A stretch of 64,000 nt of DNA, taken from contig OZ038384.1 in assembly GCA_964036045.1 (NCBI GenBank), positions 50,258,843 through 50,322,842 of the forward strand, in the 5' to 3' direction. The position numbers and the translations under genes are program-made. This document shows, piece after piece, positions 9,322 to 17,333 of the stretch; the stretch's first letter is position 1; every line of letters begins with the position of its first letter. The DNA comes from Eutreptiella sp. 'Long Island Sound 2002'. Lineage: Eukaryota > Euglenozoa > Euglenophyceae > Eutreptiales > Eutreptiaceae. The notes below the pieces were generated by a model. The model was not told where the DNA came from. It saw only the letters and a program-made list of their open reading frames with translations, and ran no database searches.

Positions 9322-10635
9322 CACAGTTCCTCATCCGCAAAATATGCCCGAACCTCGTGAGCCAATTTTTGTGCATTGCACGAGTTGCTTCTGGAGTTGC
9401 CATTCCACCTTGGTACTTCAAAGTACAGGAACAGACGCTCATTAACCTGCCTCCCTACAAAAATCAGAAGTTGCAGAACACATGGTATAAGGTGACGCCG
9501 CCTCAGAGGCACCTTCAACAACGTGCTCTGGACAACACCAAATATATCCATGGGCCTGCACTTGGCCCCAGGTGCAATAAGCCCTAGCAACTGCTCATCT
9601 CGCTCGGTGGTTCTATCCACATCCTGTTGCAACCACGTTGCACTGGACTTGCACCACGTCATGTAAGTGAACAGACTACCTGCCATCCAATGTGTAGTGA
9701 CACCCGACAACCGACGCAGCCAAGGGCTATCCCCACCGCAGAAAATCCTACAGCGTCTGATGCACCCCGGATGGGAAGCACACCAGTGTCAAGGGCACTC
9801 TGCAGAAAAGCAAGACTGTTAGCCCAGACCTGGGACAACACAGAGGTGGACTTCTCACCACAAAGGGCGACGTTAACAGTCCAGTGGTAGGACAACGTCC
9901 TTGCCAAGTGACCATGGTTGGCAAAGGAAATGGACATCTGGCACCACGATTCCCCCCCACAAGGCAACCCATCCCCCCTCACAATGATCCACAGCTCTCC
10001 TTGGCACTCCCTGGGGTATTGGAGGTTAGAAACAATGGAATCAAAGGAAAATATATAGTCAAAAAAGTGCTGCAGGGGCCACTGCGAAAAGACTGTGACC
10101 CCATCTGTGTGCACGGCAACCTCTAAATGCTGCCTACTTGCAAGCTGGTTCCATTCTGTGGCGAAACTAGCATAGGAGGGGAGAGAAAAAAGGTGTGTGG
10201 GGACCTTACTTCTCGTCCAAGTAATCAAATCTTTGTACCTGAGGAAAATAGCGCGCGCAACATGGGGACGTAGCGCGCGCAGAAGTCAACGAAGCGCGTG
10301 CTATGAGCGGAAGTGCGCGCAATGTCACATGCAAAGCGCGCGCAATAATACCTTCTTCTTGGAATCTTCAGGAGCAGGACCAAGTCCAACACCGACAGGG
10401 GTGTGACGGCGTTGGCAGCCTCGGTCCTGCGACGCTTCTTCTCTGCTTCAGACACGGGGACCCTTTTTTCCAACCTGGCCCACAAGGACCGTTGGACGGC
10501 AGACCCTGAGCAAAAAAACTCAACTAGGTCCGCCAAAAGGTCCTCGTTCTTCCACAGGGACCACCCATAGTGGGGGCCCAAAATGTTTGCAATCTTCCCT
10601 GACATTAACAGCGTCAGATGCGGTGCCGGAAGAAT
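9318..10635 (-). pseudogene. DDE-like transposase gene, copy 2 (frameshifted)
   Basis: Nearly identical to 3083-4252 over its common part. Exons 10635-10352 and 10238-9318 flank a conserved 113-bp intron. Here the TGG that copy 1 lost is intact, but one base is missing near 9760 (TCTGATG against TCTGGATG in copy 1). The frame therefore shifts just before the CGGDSPWLRRLSG segment, which reappears only in another frame. The 3' part differs from copy 1 (YFEVPRWNGNSRSNSCNAQ to the end), then runs into the probable intron at 9321. An intact acceptor (CTAACGTTTCAG) at 10636 marks the 5' edge of the exon, whose frame begins exactly there. Two independently damaged copies imply that a functional parent existed. 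Confidence 0.6.
10239..10351 (-). other. GCGC-array intron in copy 2 (113 bp)
   Basis: Same length, donor (AAG then GTATTA), acceptor (TTTTCCTCAG) and motif spacing as 3877-3989. Confidence 0.85.
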
Positions 10636-10789
10636 CTGAAACGTTAGAAAAATAGGCGTTTTTGCCCTGCTTATTGGGACATGGGGTTACAAACCCAAGA
10701 CCCCGAGCCATAGCGCGCGCTATGCTGCGCGCTATAGTTTTGTAGTGCGCACTGAGCCATCGCGCGGCAATACCCTGTAGCGCGCACAC
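10636..10789 (-). other. GCGC-array intron at the 5' side of copy 2
   Basis: Acceptor CTAACGTTTCAG then ATTCTTCC. Inside are GCGCGC units at 10710-10790. The donor is probably at ACCCT then GTGTGCG (10789), but this was not confirmed by a matching upstream exon. Confidence 0.55.
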
Positions 10790-10813
10790 AGGGTTGCGTA
10801 GAGGAATAGCACT

Positions 10814-11933
10814 ATGGATGCCTCTATGGCGTATGCATGTGCCGCCACCATTGGCGAATTTCGCACGGCGCACCCTGAGCCCATTTTGCGGAAGGCTCTA
10901 GAGATGCGCGCGGACAAGCGGCCCATGTGGGCGAAGGATACCGCGGAGGCACTCTTGCCAAATGCGGAGTTTCCGCCCGGTGCAACGGTGGCAAAGGTGC
11001 AAGCTGCTGCCTCTACCGTTTTCGAAGCGGTACGATCGGCATCGGAAAAAGGCCGGCCCGCCCGCGACGGCTCCGCCTACGGAATGCGACGATCCTTTCG
11101 TTGCTAGCCCCGCGAGCCCCGCAAGCCCCGCAAGCCCCGCTACCCCCGCGCGCTCCGCAAGCAGCGCAAGCGCGGCAAGCCCTGCATGCACATGTCCAAA
11201 GTGCGGGAGAACTTTCAAGACCGCCCAAGGGCTTGTGGGTCACCTTCCAACATGTAACCCGCCAAGCCCGGATGGTAAGGGAGATGCAAGTGTGAAGTCT
11301 CCTCAGTGTGACAAAGTTTTTAAGACCCCCGAAGGCCTTACCGGCCATCTTCCGTCGTGTAACCCCAAAATCCCGGAACCTAAGGGAGATGCGGAGGTGC
11401 AGTGTCCGAAGTGTGACAAAGTTTTCAAGACCCCCGAAGGCCTAACCGGACACCTTCGGACATGTAATCCCAAAATCCCGGAACCTAAGGGAGATGCGGA
11501 GGTGCAGTGTCCGAAGTGTGACAAAGTTTTCAAGACCCCCGAAGGCCTAACCGGACACCTTCGGACATGTAATCCCAAAAGCCCCCATGACCCGCAACCT
11601 AGTGGCCGTCCAAAGAAAGCACAAAAAGTTGACATGAAGTCAAGTGTTGGTGCGTGGGTTGTTACAAGTGCCAGAAACAATTTTCTTTCCACCTTGATGC
11701 GGTTGGTCGATTGCCACCGTGTAATGCAAGTGATTTTTCTGTTTGCCCCCTTTGTCTTTGCACAACTAAGTGTAACATGCAGGCGGGTGCATAGTGCATT
11801 GAAGGACTATGCCGCAAGAGTGCCAGAAGAGGTTGATGTTGATGATGATGCTGATGATGTGCTCACTCACCTTATTTTGCACAGGCATATAGGAATATAT
11901 ATATATGTATTTTTTTTCAAGCATTCCCAGTGA
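10814..11933 (+). pseudogene. C2HC zinc-finger protein with AT-hook-like motif, frameshifted
   Basis: ATG 10814 opens 70-80 residues (MDASMAYACAATIGEF at the start) ending in AAASTVFEAVRSASEK; after a run of A's near 11045 the coding signal moves to another frame (KKAGPPATAPPTECDD). Then come a short ASPASPASP repeat and four related fingers. Fingers 1, 3 and 4 fit CX2CX12HX4C (CPKCGRTFKTAQGLVGHLPTC is the first); finger 2 has Ser for the first Cys. Fingers 3 and 4 are exact tandem copies. GRPKK after the fingers resembles an AT-hook. Such fingers usually bind nucleic acid, and transposases often carry them at the N-terminus, so this may be a detached transposon DNA-binding part. The C-terminal 90 residues look less protein-like and may be intron read-through. 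Confidence 0.5.
11367..11576 (+). repeat. Tandem 105-bp repeat encoding one zinc finger each
   Basis: Two copies of a 35-codon unit (beginning KIPEPKGDAEVQ) are essentially identical in DNA, implying a recent duplication or gene conversion. The next unit upstream, 11260-11366, is a diverged copy. Confidence 0.85.
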
Positions 11934-12041
11934 AAAAAGGAATAGCCCTTTCAAGAGGGACCTACACAACAGTTGTAAGGGATGGGCTCTCTTAAAGCCA
12001 AGGTTATCTACCCTTTCCATGGGCCATGTTGTAAATATGAA

Positions 12042-12190
12042 TGTAACTACGAAGTAATGTTTCTCAGAAAATAGCAAAAATAAGACGCAAAAATGGGGTA
12101 AGAATGAGGAAGTGGTCAAAAACATCATTTTGGTCAAAAATGAGTATGAAATTCAAATCCGGCATGCTAAGAATACCCCCGTGTTCCATG
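12042..12190 (+). mobile_element. MITE fragment of the TGTAACTACGAAG family
   Basis: It begins TGTAACTACGAAGTAATG and matches the inverted right end of the element at 34755-35506 for about 145 bp (AAAATAGCAAAAA, GAGGAAGTGGTCAAAAACAT and so on), then loses similarity near the ATACCCCC segment. The second terminus is not present. Confidence 0.7.
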
Positions 12191-12212
12191 TAACTGCTAA
12201 GATCTGTTCACA

Positions 12213-12655
12213 TAGACGCGTACGTGTTGAAATCTCAACACGTACGCGTTGGTTTTTTCTTTGTTGGAAATTTGTCATTTTTCATGCAAAATTCATGTGT
12301 GGGGTATCACCTTACCCAACCCAACCCCTCTTTGCACTTCCCCTACACCACTGGGTGCCACTGCAAACATTGCCGACCGTAGGTCGCCTTCTCCCTCTGC
12401 AGAGTGTCCCGAAAACCATACTGAATTTCCCAAAACCTTGCTTTCAGATTGTCCTCTGACGCGTGCGTGTTGGAAGTGCAACGCGTACGCGTTGGGTGCG
12501 TGGCGCGTACGTGCTGGTGTTTCGACGCGTACGCGTTGGTAACTTAACACGTACGCGTCGAAACAGCAACGCGTACGTGTTAGATTACGGACGCGTACGC
12601 GTTGATCTGCTGGTGCGTACGCAGTTCGTACGCACCGCCTACGTGTTATGTGCTA
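12213..12655. repeat. ACGCGTACGCGT palindrome array
   Basis: A near-perfect hairpin at 12215-12252 (ACGCGTACGTGTTGA, loop AATC, inverted copy) is followed after a gap by a dense cluster at 12461-12655: about ten units of ACGCGTACGCGTTG or its complement, spaced 15-25 bp. The same unit fills the introns at 14.87-15.11 and 17.06-17.31 kb. No gene was placed across this copy. Confidence 0.75.
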
Positions 12656-12658
12656 TGG

Positions 12659-12735
12659 CAGCTGGTTGGTCTAGAGGTATGAGCATGTTCCCTACGTTTC
12701 GGAACCCTGGGTTCGAACCCCTGCACACGCACTAT
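12659..12735 (+). ncRNA. tRNA-like / possible SINE Pol III promoter with boxes A and B
   Basis: TGGTCTAGAGGTATGAGC resembles box A and the D arm (tRNA-Pro type), and GGGTTCGAACCCC, about 30 bp on, matches box B exactly. The T stem has one T-T mismatch; the anticodon arm (GTTCC/GGAAC) has a 9-nt loop and no U33; the acceptor stem does not close. A working tRNA is therefore unlikely; a tRNA pseudogene or SINE head fits better. Confidence 0.4.
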
Positions 12736-12739
12736 GTCA

Positions 12740-13091
12740 GCACCTTAGGATGAGGACACACAAGAGCAGGAGAGGGCGTGAGGCGACCCCAACCGCATGA
12801 CCAGGGGCCCACAAAGGAGGTGGATTCCGGCTGAAGACGCGACGAGGAGATGCTTGCCAAAGACCTACCTAGTGGGGCAACCAACAAACACAGGCGCTGA
12901 AGACAGGCATTGAAATGAGACCACCAGCTGCCCTTGGTTTTTTTAGCTCCCTCCCTTGCAAAGCACATCACTGCACCAGAACACCATGTTGAATGCAATG
13001 TGCATTGAAGACGTAGTATACTTGCCCAAAGCAATTCAATGGAATCCCAAATCAAATATGTTACACAAGAGCTGAAACACCATACAGACTC
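12740..13091. other. Non-coding sequence downstream of the transposase gene
   Basis: I see no gene or repeat here. It is probably the 3' untranslated region and flank of the minus-strand gene ending at 13092. Confidence 0.4.
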
Positions 13092-14780
13092 CTAAGGCGC
13101 GTTGGCCTTCCAATACGTTTTGTGTTCTTTCACGTGTGCTTGCTGTGTCCATGCACGCACCCATACATCCCACCCCCTCTTTAACAAACCCCAATCCAGA
13201 TTATCATTTTTTACAACTTCCCTCCACCCTTTCACGAAAACTTGCCTCACCAGTCTACCTCTCCGTCCCCGTACCCCCCCTTTTACTTTCCTTGCCCCCC
13301 CCTTGAAGCTCCTAAACCGAATCTCTGTTTTCAGAGTCTTGTGCCTTTCTTCTGCCTTGAAGGCAGCAAAGGCGCCAAGGGCATGCCACTGCTTAGCAAA
13401 CCCAAGCATGTGGTCAACCCAAAGGTGCACCCACAGGGTTTGCCCCAGTTGGCACCTTTTGTGATGCACTGCCATTTGGGGTAGCACATTTTTTAGGGCT
13501 TCAATCTCTTGGGCTCCTAACAGCCCCTCCTTTTTGGCAATGGTTGCACTTTTGTGGAAACAGTCCCACCACGAATCAAAATTTTGCGCCCAAGTGTGAC
13601 CCCCTTCCACGACATGTTGCAAGAGACCTTCATTGTTCAGGCCTACAATGAGGGGACCCCAGGCCTTTGTCGAAACAAATAGAATTGCTGCGCTCTGTTC
13701 ACAACGGAGTGACGGTTTGTCACCCGCCTGCCCTGCGATGTCTTGCGGTGCAACACTGTGTGAGGCAACCCTGCAAGGATTTACATGGGTCTGCACCCAT
13801 GTAATAGCGCGCCTCTTCGTGAAGCGATGGTGCTGTACAAGAGCCCTCCAGCATCCATCAAGGCCACTGTGGGTTACACGTGTGACCCCATGCAATGCAT
13901 AGTCAGGAGGCCTGTACTTGGGCACAATGCTACGTAGCACCTGCCCGTACCAGGTCCAGTGTGACAGAATGGGTGAAAGTCCCTTTCCAAAGTCGCGATC
14001 GCAATGTGCCCTGCATTTGCCGCATACCCAGCACACTGGGTCCTCACTGGTGCAGTTCCATCTTTTGATGCCTGCCATTGCCTGTTGTGGAACGACATCT
14101 GCAACCAGGAAAATATGGGGTTTTTCCATGTAACCCCCTTGTACCTCATACCTTGTGTTTAGGGCCTCTTGCACCTGCTCATCCATTTTGCTAACCCTTG
14201 TGAGCGATCGTAGCACAGCACGTTTTTCAGAGCCGTGCAAAATGCACCAGCTACCAAGCGGGTTGCCCGATCCAAGCACTCCAAGCATAAAATGCTCGAA
14301 GTGCCGCTTGTGTAGTTGTGTGCCATCCACACATAGCCGTACCCATAGGTCCGGGTATAAATTTCCCTTATGGGCGGCCATCATGAGTCCCAGCTTCTCC
14401 CTCAAATTTGTACCGGCCCCCAGCAATGCGTGGTCCCCGTCCATTGCATTGTAGTCCACTACTGGTGGTGCACTAAGATCCTCCTTCACACGTCTGATTT
14501 CATCAAGGGGGCATTTGATCCTGGACGTGGGGATGGAGTACTGGAGGGCCCGCCAGCTTTTGCCCTCTTTGCGGCAATCCCACAGGAGGGCCTCGGCATG
14601 CCACATGTGATTTTTGGGCATGGGCCCTTCCGTCGTTTTCAAAATGAGGGTGCCCACGTTTTCGCCAGCTTGCACTTGCCAGGTTGGGCCAAGAATGTCT
14701 GTGACTGCCGTTTGCAGTTCGGCCATCCGTTCCCATCTCTTAGTCCTTCCCAGCTGTTGGTACTCCTTGAACGGGGGCAT
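13092..14780 (-). CDS. DDE-like (RNase-H fold) transposase, 563 aa
   Basis: Start chosen at ATG 14780 (MPPFKEYQQLGR), just after an intron acceptor (CTTTCCCTAG at 14806); the open frame upstream of it is intronic. Order seen: basic N-terminus; VRLCVDGTQLHK (likely first Asp) about residue 150; FLVADVVPQQ about 30 residues before a cysteine set CWVCGKCRAHC (second-Asp region with zinc ligands, as in DDE families carrying C-x-W-C); and near the C-terminus HMLGFAKQWHALGAFAAFKAEERH, a helix typical of the last acidic residue. The frame is unbroken to TAG 13092-13094. The superfamily was not assigned. In the same order as the 1-2.8 kb locus, it follows two 2OG-oxygenase modules on the same strand and may belong to the same transcript. 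It is the most intact transposase-like gene in the window. Confidence 0.55.
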   Translation of the reverse strand: MPPFKEYQQLGRTKRWERMAELQTAVTDILGPTWQVQAGENVGTLILKTTEGPMPKNHMWHAEALLWDCRKEGKSWRALQYSIPTSRIKCPLDEIRRVKEDLSAPPVVDYNAMDGDHALLGAGTNLREKLGLMMAAHKGNLYPDLWVRLCVDGTQLHKRHFEHFMLGVLGSGNPLGSWCILHGSEKRAVLRSLTRVSKMDEQVQEALNTRYEVQGGYMEKPHIFLVADVVPQQAMAGIKRWNCTSEDPVCWVCGKCRAHCDRDFGKGLSPILSHWTWYGQVLRSIVPKYRPPDYALHGVTRVTHSGLDGCWRALVQHHRFTKRRAITWVQTHVNPCRVASHSVAPQDIAGQAGDKPSLRCEQSAAILFVSTKAWGPLIVGLNNEGLLQHVVEGGHTWAQNFDSWWDCFHKSATIAKKEGLLGAQEIEALKNVLPQMAVHHKRCQLGQTLWVHLWVDHMLGFAKQWHALGAFAAFKAEERHKTLKTEIRFRSFKGGARKVKGGVRGRRGRLVRQVFVKGWREVVKNDNLDWGLLKRGWDVWVRAWTQQAHVKEHKTYWKANAP

Positions 14781-14805
14781 GTTCCTTGTGGGGGAAAAAA
14801 AAAAC

Positions 14806-15166
14806 CTAGGGAAAGACAACAGGGGGGGGGGGGTGCATGGACACAACAAGCTTCACATGTACAAGCAACATGCAACACGTACGTCTGCGCGTACGAGCCG
14901 CGTACGCGTTCCATTCTTAATCCGTATGTTCCACAACACCGAATCGTACGTGTCATGAACCCAACGCGTACGCGCCAGAAAAGCGAATCGTACGCGTCAT
15001 GACCCCAGCGCGTACGCGCCAACACAGCAACGCGTACGATGCAACACCGTAACGCGTACGCACCACGTACGCCAGCGCGTACGCGCCCCTGCCACAACGC
15101 GCGCGTGTTGACGCACACTTCACCCATCAATCATTACTGCACAATGCATGCACATGCTACCCGGCA
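14806..15166 (-). other. Probable intron filled with ACGCGTACGCGT palindromes
   Basis: The acceptor CTGTTGTCTTTCCCTAG is clear (14806). About ten units of ACGCGTACGCG or GCGTACGCGC lie at 14878-15110. The donor is less sure: GCCGG then GTAGCATG near 15166 overlaps the apparent TAG end of the upstream ORF. If used, it would link the dioxygenase to the transposase in one transcript. Confidence 0.6.
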
Positions 15167-15747
15167 CACAGCCGGAACCCAAGACTGCGCAGCAGCACGA
15201 GGTCCTCCCTGGACACCTTGCCAAGACCGACCTGGGTAAAAAACACCAGTGCGTAGCGCTCACCACGCCACGGGGCTGGCATGTGCAAAGCACCACTGCA
15301 AAAAACAACCCCATTCCGGGCATCCAATGCCACCCCATCCTCATCCACTCTGTCTTGGCCCTCTGGCCCTGCAACACATGCCATTGTGTAGGGACGGGTT
15401 CCCTTTGTGGGGAACACGAGCCCCGCCTCTTCCACACAAAACTCCCCACCTGAAAAATCACCAACAGTCACAATGGCACTCAAGGGCAAGTGGTCCTGGT
15501 GCTTGTGCCCTGGCATAGTGCTTGAAGGGGAAATACCATGGTTCACTTGGACGGCAGTCCAAGTGAACCACGATGGCAACCGTGCGCGCCCGTAGGCGTT
15601 GATGGCCCGGCACACCTTCGGGAAGTTGCGTGTTGCAACCGCCACCCGGACATTGCCACGCTGCACCACCCCAAACATCGCGGAACGCAATCGTACTCCC
15701 CACCTGTCCTTGGACTGCCACATCCCCCCATCCAACCCCTCCAACAA
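15157..15747 (-). CDS. 2OG-Fe(II) dioxygenase module (possibly TET/JBP-like), better-preserved copy
   Basis: Motifs in order: WFTWTAVQVNHG, then HKHQD (an H-x-D iron site), LSAIVTVGDFSGGEF, and GVVFCSGALH with an Arg 10 residues after the His (GERYALVFF). All expected metal and 2OG ligands of a double-stranded beta-helix oxygenase are therefore visible. The module matches 1225-1745 along the core but is clearly diverged. The N-terminus is unclear: the upstream coiled-coil ORF ends at TGA 15790, with a C/T-rich tract and a TTGTTGGAG acceptor-like site between, so a short intron may join them. Possible substrates include modified bases in DNA (as for TET, JBP and algal CMD1), but that is inference from fold and transposon context. 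Confidence 0.55.
   Translation of the reverse strand: MLEGLDGGMWQSKDRWGVRLRSAMFGVVQRGNVRVAVATRNFPKVCRAINAYGRARLPSWFTWTAVQVNHGISPSSTMPGHKHQDHLPLSAIVTVGDFSGGEFCVEEAGLVFPTKGTRPYTMACVAGPEGQDRVDEDGVALDARNGVVFCSGALHMPAPWRGERYALVFFTQVGLGKVSREDLVLLRSLGFRLCAG
15541..15570. repeat. Perfect 13-bp hairpin inside coding sequence
   Basis: GGTTCACTTGGAC, loop GGCA, then the exact inverted copy. It falls on the WFTWTAVQVNH motif of the dioxygenase; the equivalent site at 1280-1310 does not form it. Confidence 0.85.
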
Positions 15748-15789
15748 AAAACATATGTGAGAGGAGGGGAGAGCAGCAGCCCCTGGGAG

Positions 15790-17028
15790 TCAACTCCCAC
15801 CACCCTTGCCACCGCCGGGCTGCTCCGCCGGCTTGCCGGACTGTAGACTCCGGACATTGCACTTGTCCGAAAATGCCATAAGGGCTGTGAGAGTCTTCTG
15901 TCCCTGTGATGTCTCCCTGCCTCTTGCATCCTGCAGTGAATCCCTCGGGTCCTCAATGGATGTGGTGGCTTGGACAAGGCCATCCCTGATTTCCATTGCT
16001 GCCAGCTGCAAAAAATTCTTCTGATCTTCCACATCTTTCCCCCCCTCCCCAGGGCCAGGGCTGGATGGGCCTTTCTTGCTTGCCCTCACAGAGGCATCCT
16101 GCAGCTTCACTCTTAACTCCCTAATCTCACTGTCTTTTTCTCTTCGCTCATCCTCCCACTTTACACGCTCTTCCCTCAGCATGTCCTCTGCAGCTTTCTG
16201 TGCCGTCGCACTCTCCTTGCGCACCTTCTCAAGTTCCACAATTCGCGCCTTTAGCTGCGCCTGTGTGTCTTTGAGGTGCTCACGCAGTGGTCCTGAGGGG
16301 GAGATGGGGGGCTGTTGGGGGACTACGGGCCCCCCCCTGGCACCAAGCTTTGGTTTCTTGGCGCGGGACATACGAGAACCGTGCCGCGATTGGTCGGTGT
16401 CGTAGCCCTCCTCATCCCCCCCTGTCCCCGTGTCCCTCTTCCCCCCAACCTTCCCCGCAAGGAGAAGCTTCCACCTCTCCATTGCACCCTCCACCTCTGC
16501 AACAACAGCAGCGTCGGTGATTGGGAGGTAACCCGCCACCCCTGACCACTGAGCACGCTTGGCCTGCTTGAGCTGCCCTCCATGCACACGCCATGTCTGC
16601 ACGTAACTGTGGCTGTCACCTTTGATCTGGTACAAAGTCCCCCCAATAAAAACTGCTGCAGGGTCCCTGCCAACGGCATGGCCCTTCATCCACATGGGAA
16701 AGCGGACCATCATGGGCTCAAGCCATGAGACCGCACCAATGTCTTCCTTTACCTTTGCCTGCAACGTAACCTGATCAAAAAAACTATATTTGGCAACATC
16801 CCCAACATGGACGTTGTCCACCACATCCTCCTTACTCACCTGCACCAACTGCCCTGCAATTGTCCCTATCGACTCAGGGTCCGGGGCAACCAAGGGAGCG
16901 CGTGGGGGGCTCTGAAGAAGCGCCTTCGGCTGCAGCGCCTTCCGGCCCGAATCCGGAGGCGTCGGGTGCACTTGTGCTTCAGAGGGCCAAGGGCGCCGCT
17001 CCTTGTACTTGAAGGGGGTGACGTTCAA
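15790..17028 (-). CDS. Middle exon of the dual-dioxygenase gene: unknown domain plus coiled coil
   Basis: The exon starts at 17028 after the acceptor TTTCCTCTTGCAG and reads in phase from the PhyH-like exon (NYGE joined to LNVTPFK). About 410 residues: a Pro-rich linker; a possible globular region (YSFFDQVTLQAKVKEDIG, then RFPMWMKGHAVGRD and YVQTWRVHGGQLKQAKRAQW); a basic stretch; a predicted coiled coil (ELEKVRKESATAQKAAEDML and EERVKWEDERREKDSEIREL); and a Gly-rich end at TGA 15790. The coiled coil suggests multimer formation. No known family was identified. The 1-1.75 kb copy has nothing similar, so this segment is either an insertion here or lost there. Confidence 0.5.
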   Translation of the reverse strand: MNVTPFKYKERRPWPSEAQVHPTPPDSGRKALQPKALLQSPPRAPLVAPDPESIGTIAGQLVQVSKEDVVDNVHVGDVAKYSFFDQVTLQAKVKEDIGAVSWLEPMMVRFPMWMKGHAVGRDPAAVFIGGTLYQIKGDSHSYVQTWRVHGGQLKQAKRAQWSGVAGYLPITDAAVVAEVEGAMERWKLLLAGKVGGKRDTGTGGDEEGYDTDQSRHGSRMSRAKKPKLGARGGPVVPQQPPISPSGPLREHLKDTQAQLKARIVELEKVRKESATAQKAAEDMLREERVKWEDERREKDSEIRELRVKLQDASVRASKKGPSSPGPGEGGKDVEDQKNFLQLAAMEIRDGLVQATTSIEDPRDSLQDARGRETSQGQKTLTALMAFSDKCNVRSLQSGKPAEQPGGGKGGGS

Positions 17029-17333
17029 CTGCAAGAGGAAAGCGTAGAGACACGTTCATTATGAAACAACACGTGTGGGCAGCGCACGCAACACGTACGA
17101 GTTGGTGCATTAGCGCGTACGATCTACTGGGGCAACACGTACGTGCTGGTACGTCAATGCGTACGAGGCGCTCGGGCAACGCGTACGTGTTGCTACCCCA
17201 ACACGTACGATCTGTGTGGCCTACGCGTACGTGTTGGTAGGTCAACACGTACGCACCAAAAACGTAACGCGTACGAGGCACTTGCGCAACACGCACGCGG
17301 TGCGTACGTGCCACATGCGCAAGAAATGCATAC
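17029..17333 (-). other. 305-bp intron filled with ACGCGTACGCGT palindromes
   Basis: Donor GGGGAG then GTATGC, acceptor CTCTTGCAG then TTGAAC, phase 0. Roughly eleven CGTACG-centred units sit at 17090-17310. Both splice sites are strong and the flanking frames join. Confidence 0.85.

Larger units (their letters stand above)
9448..10792. repeat. Segmental duplication of 3083-4992
   Basis: Direct duplication in the same orientation, with only scattered single-base differences. It breaks near 9448 (= 3083) on one side and about 10792 (= 4992) on the other. The 558 bp at 4253-4810 are missing here. The distance between copies is about 6.3 kb. Confidence 0.9.

Noticed and set aside
12659-12735. 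Functional tRNA gene
   Set aside because: Acceptor stem does not pair, the anticodon loop has 9 nt without U33, and the T stem has a mismatch.
13092-14849. Start of the transposase at the first in-frame codon, 14849
   Set aside because: The first 23 codons cover a poly-C run and the TTTCCCTAG acceptor, so they are intronic; ATG 14780 fits better.
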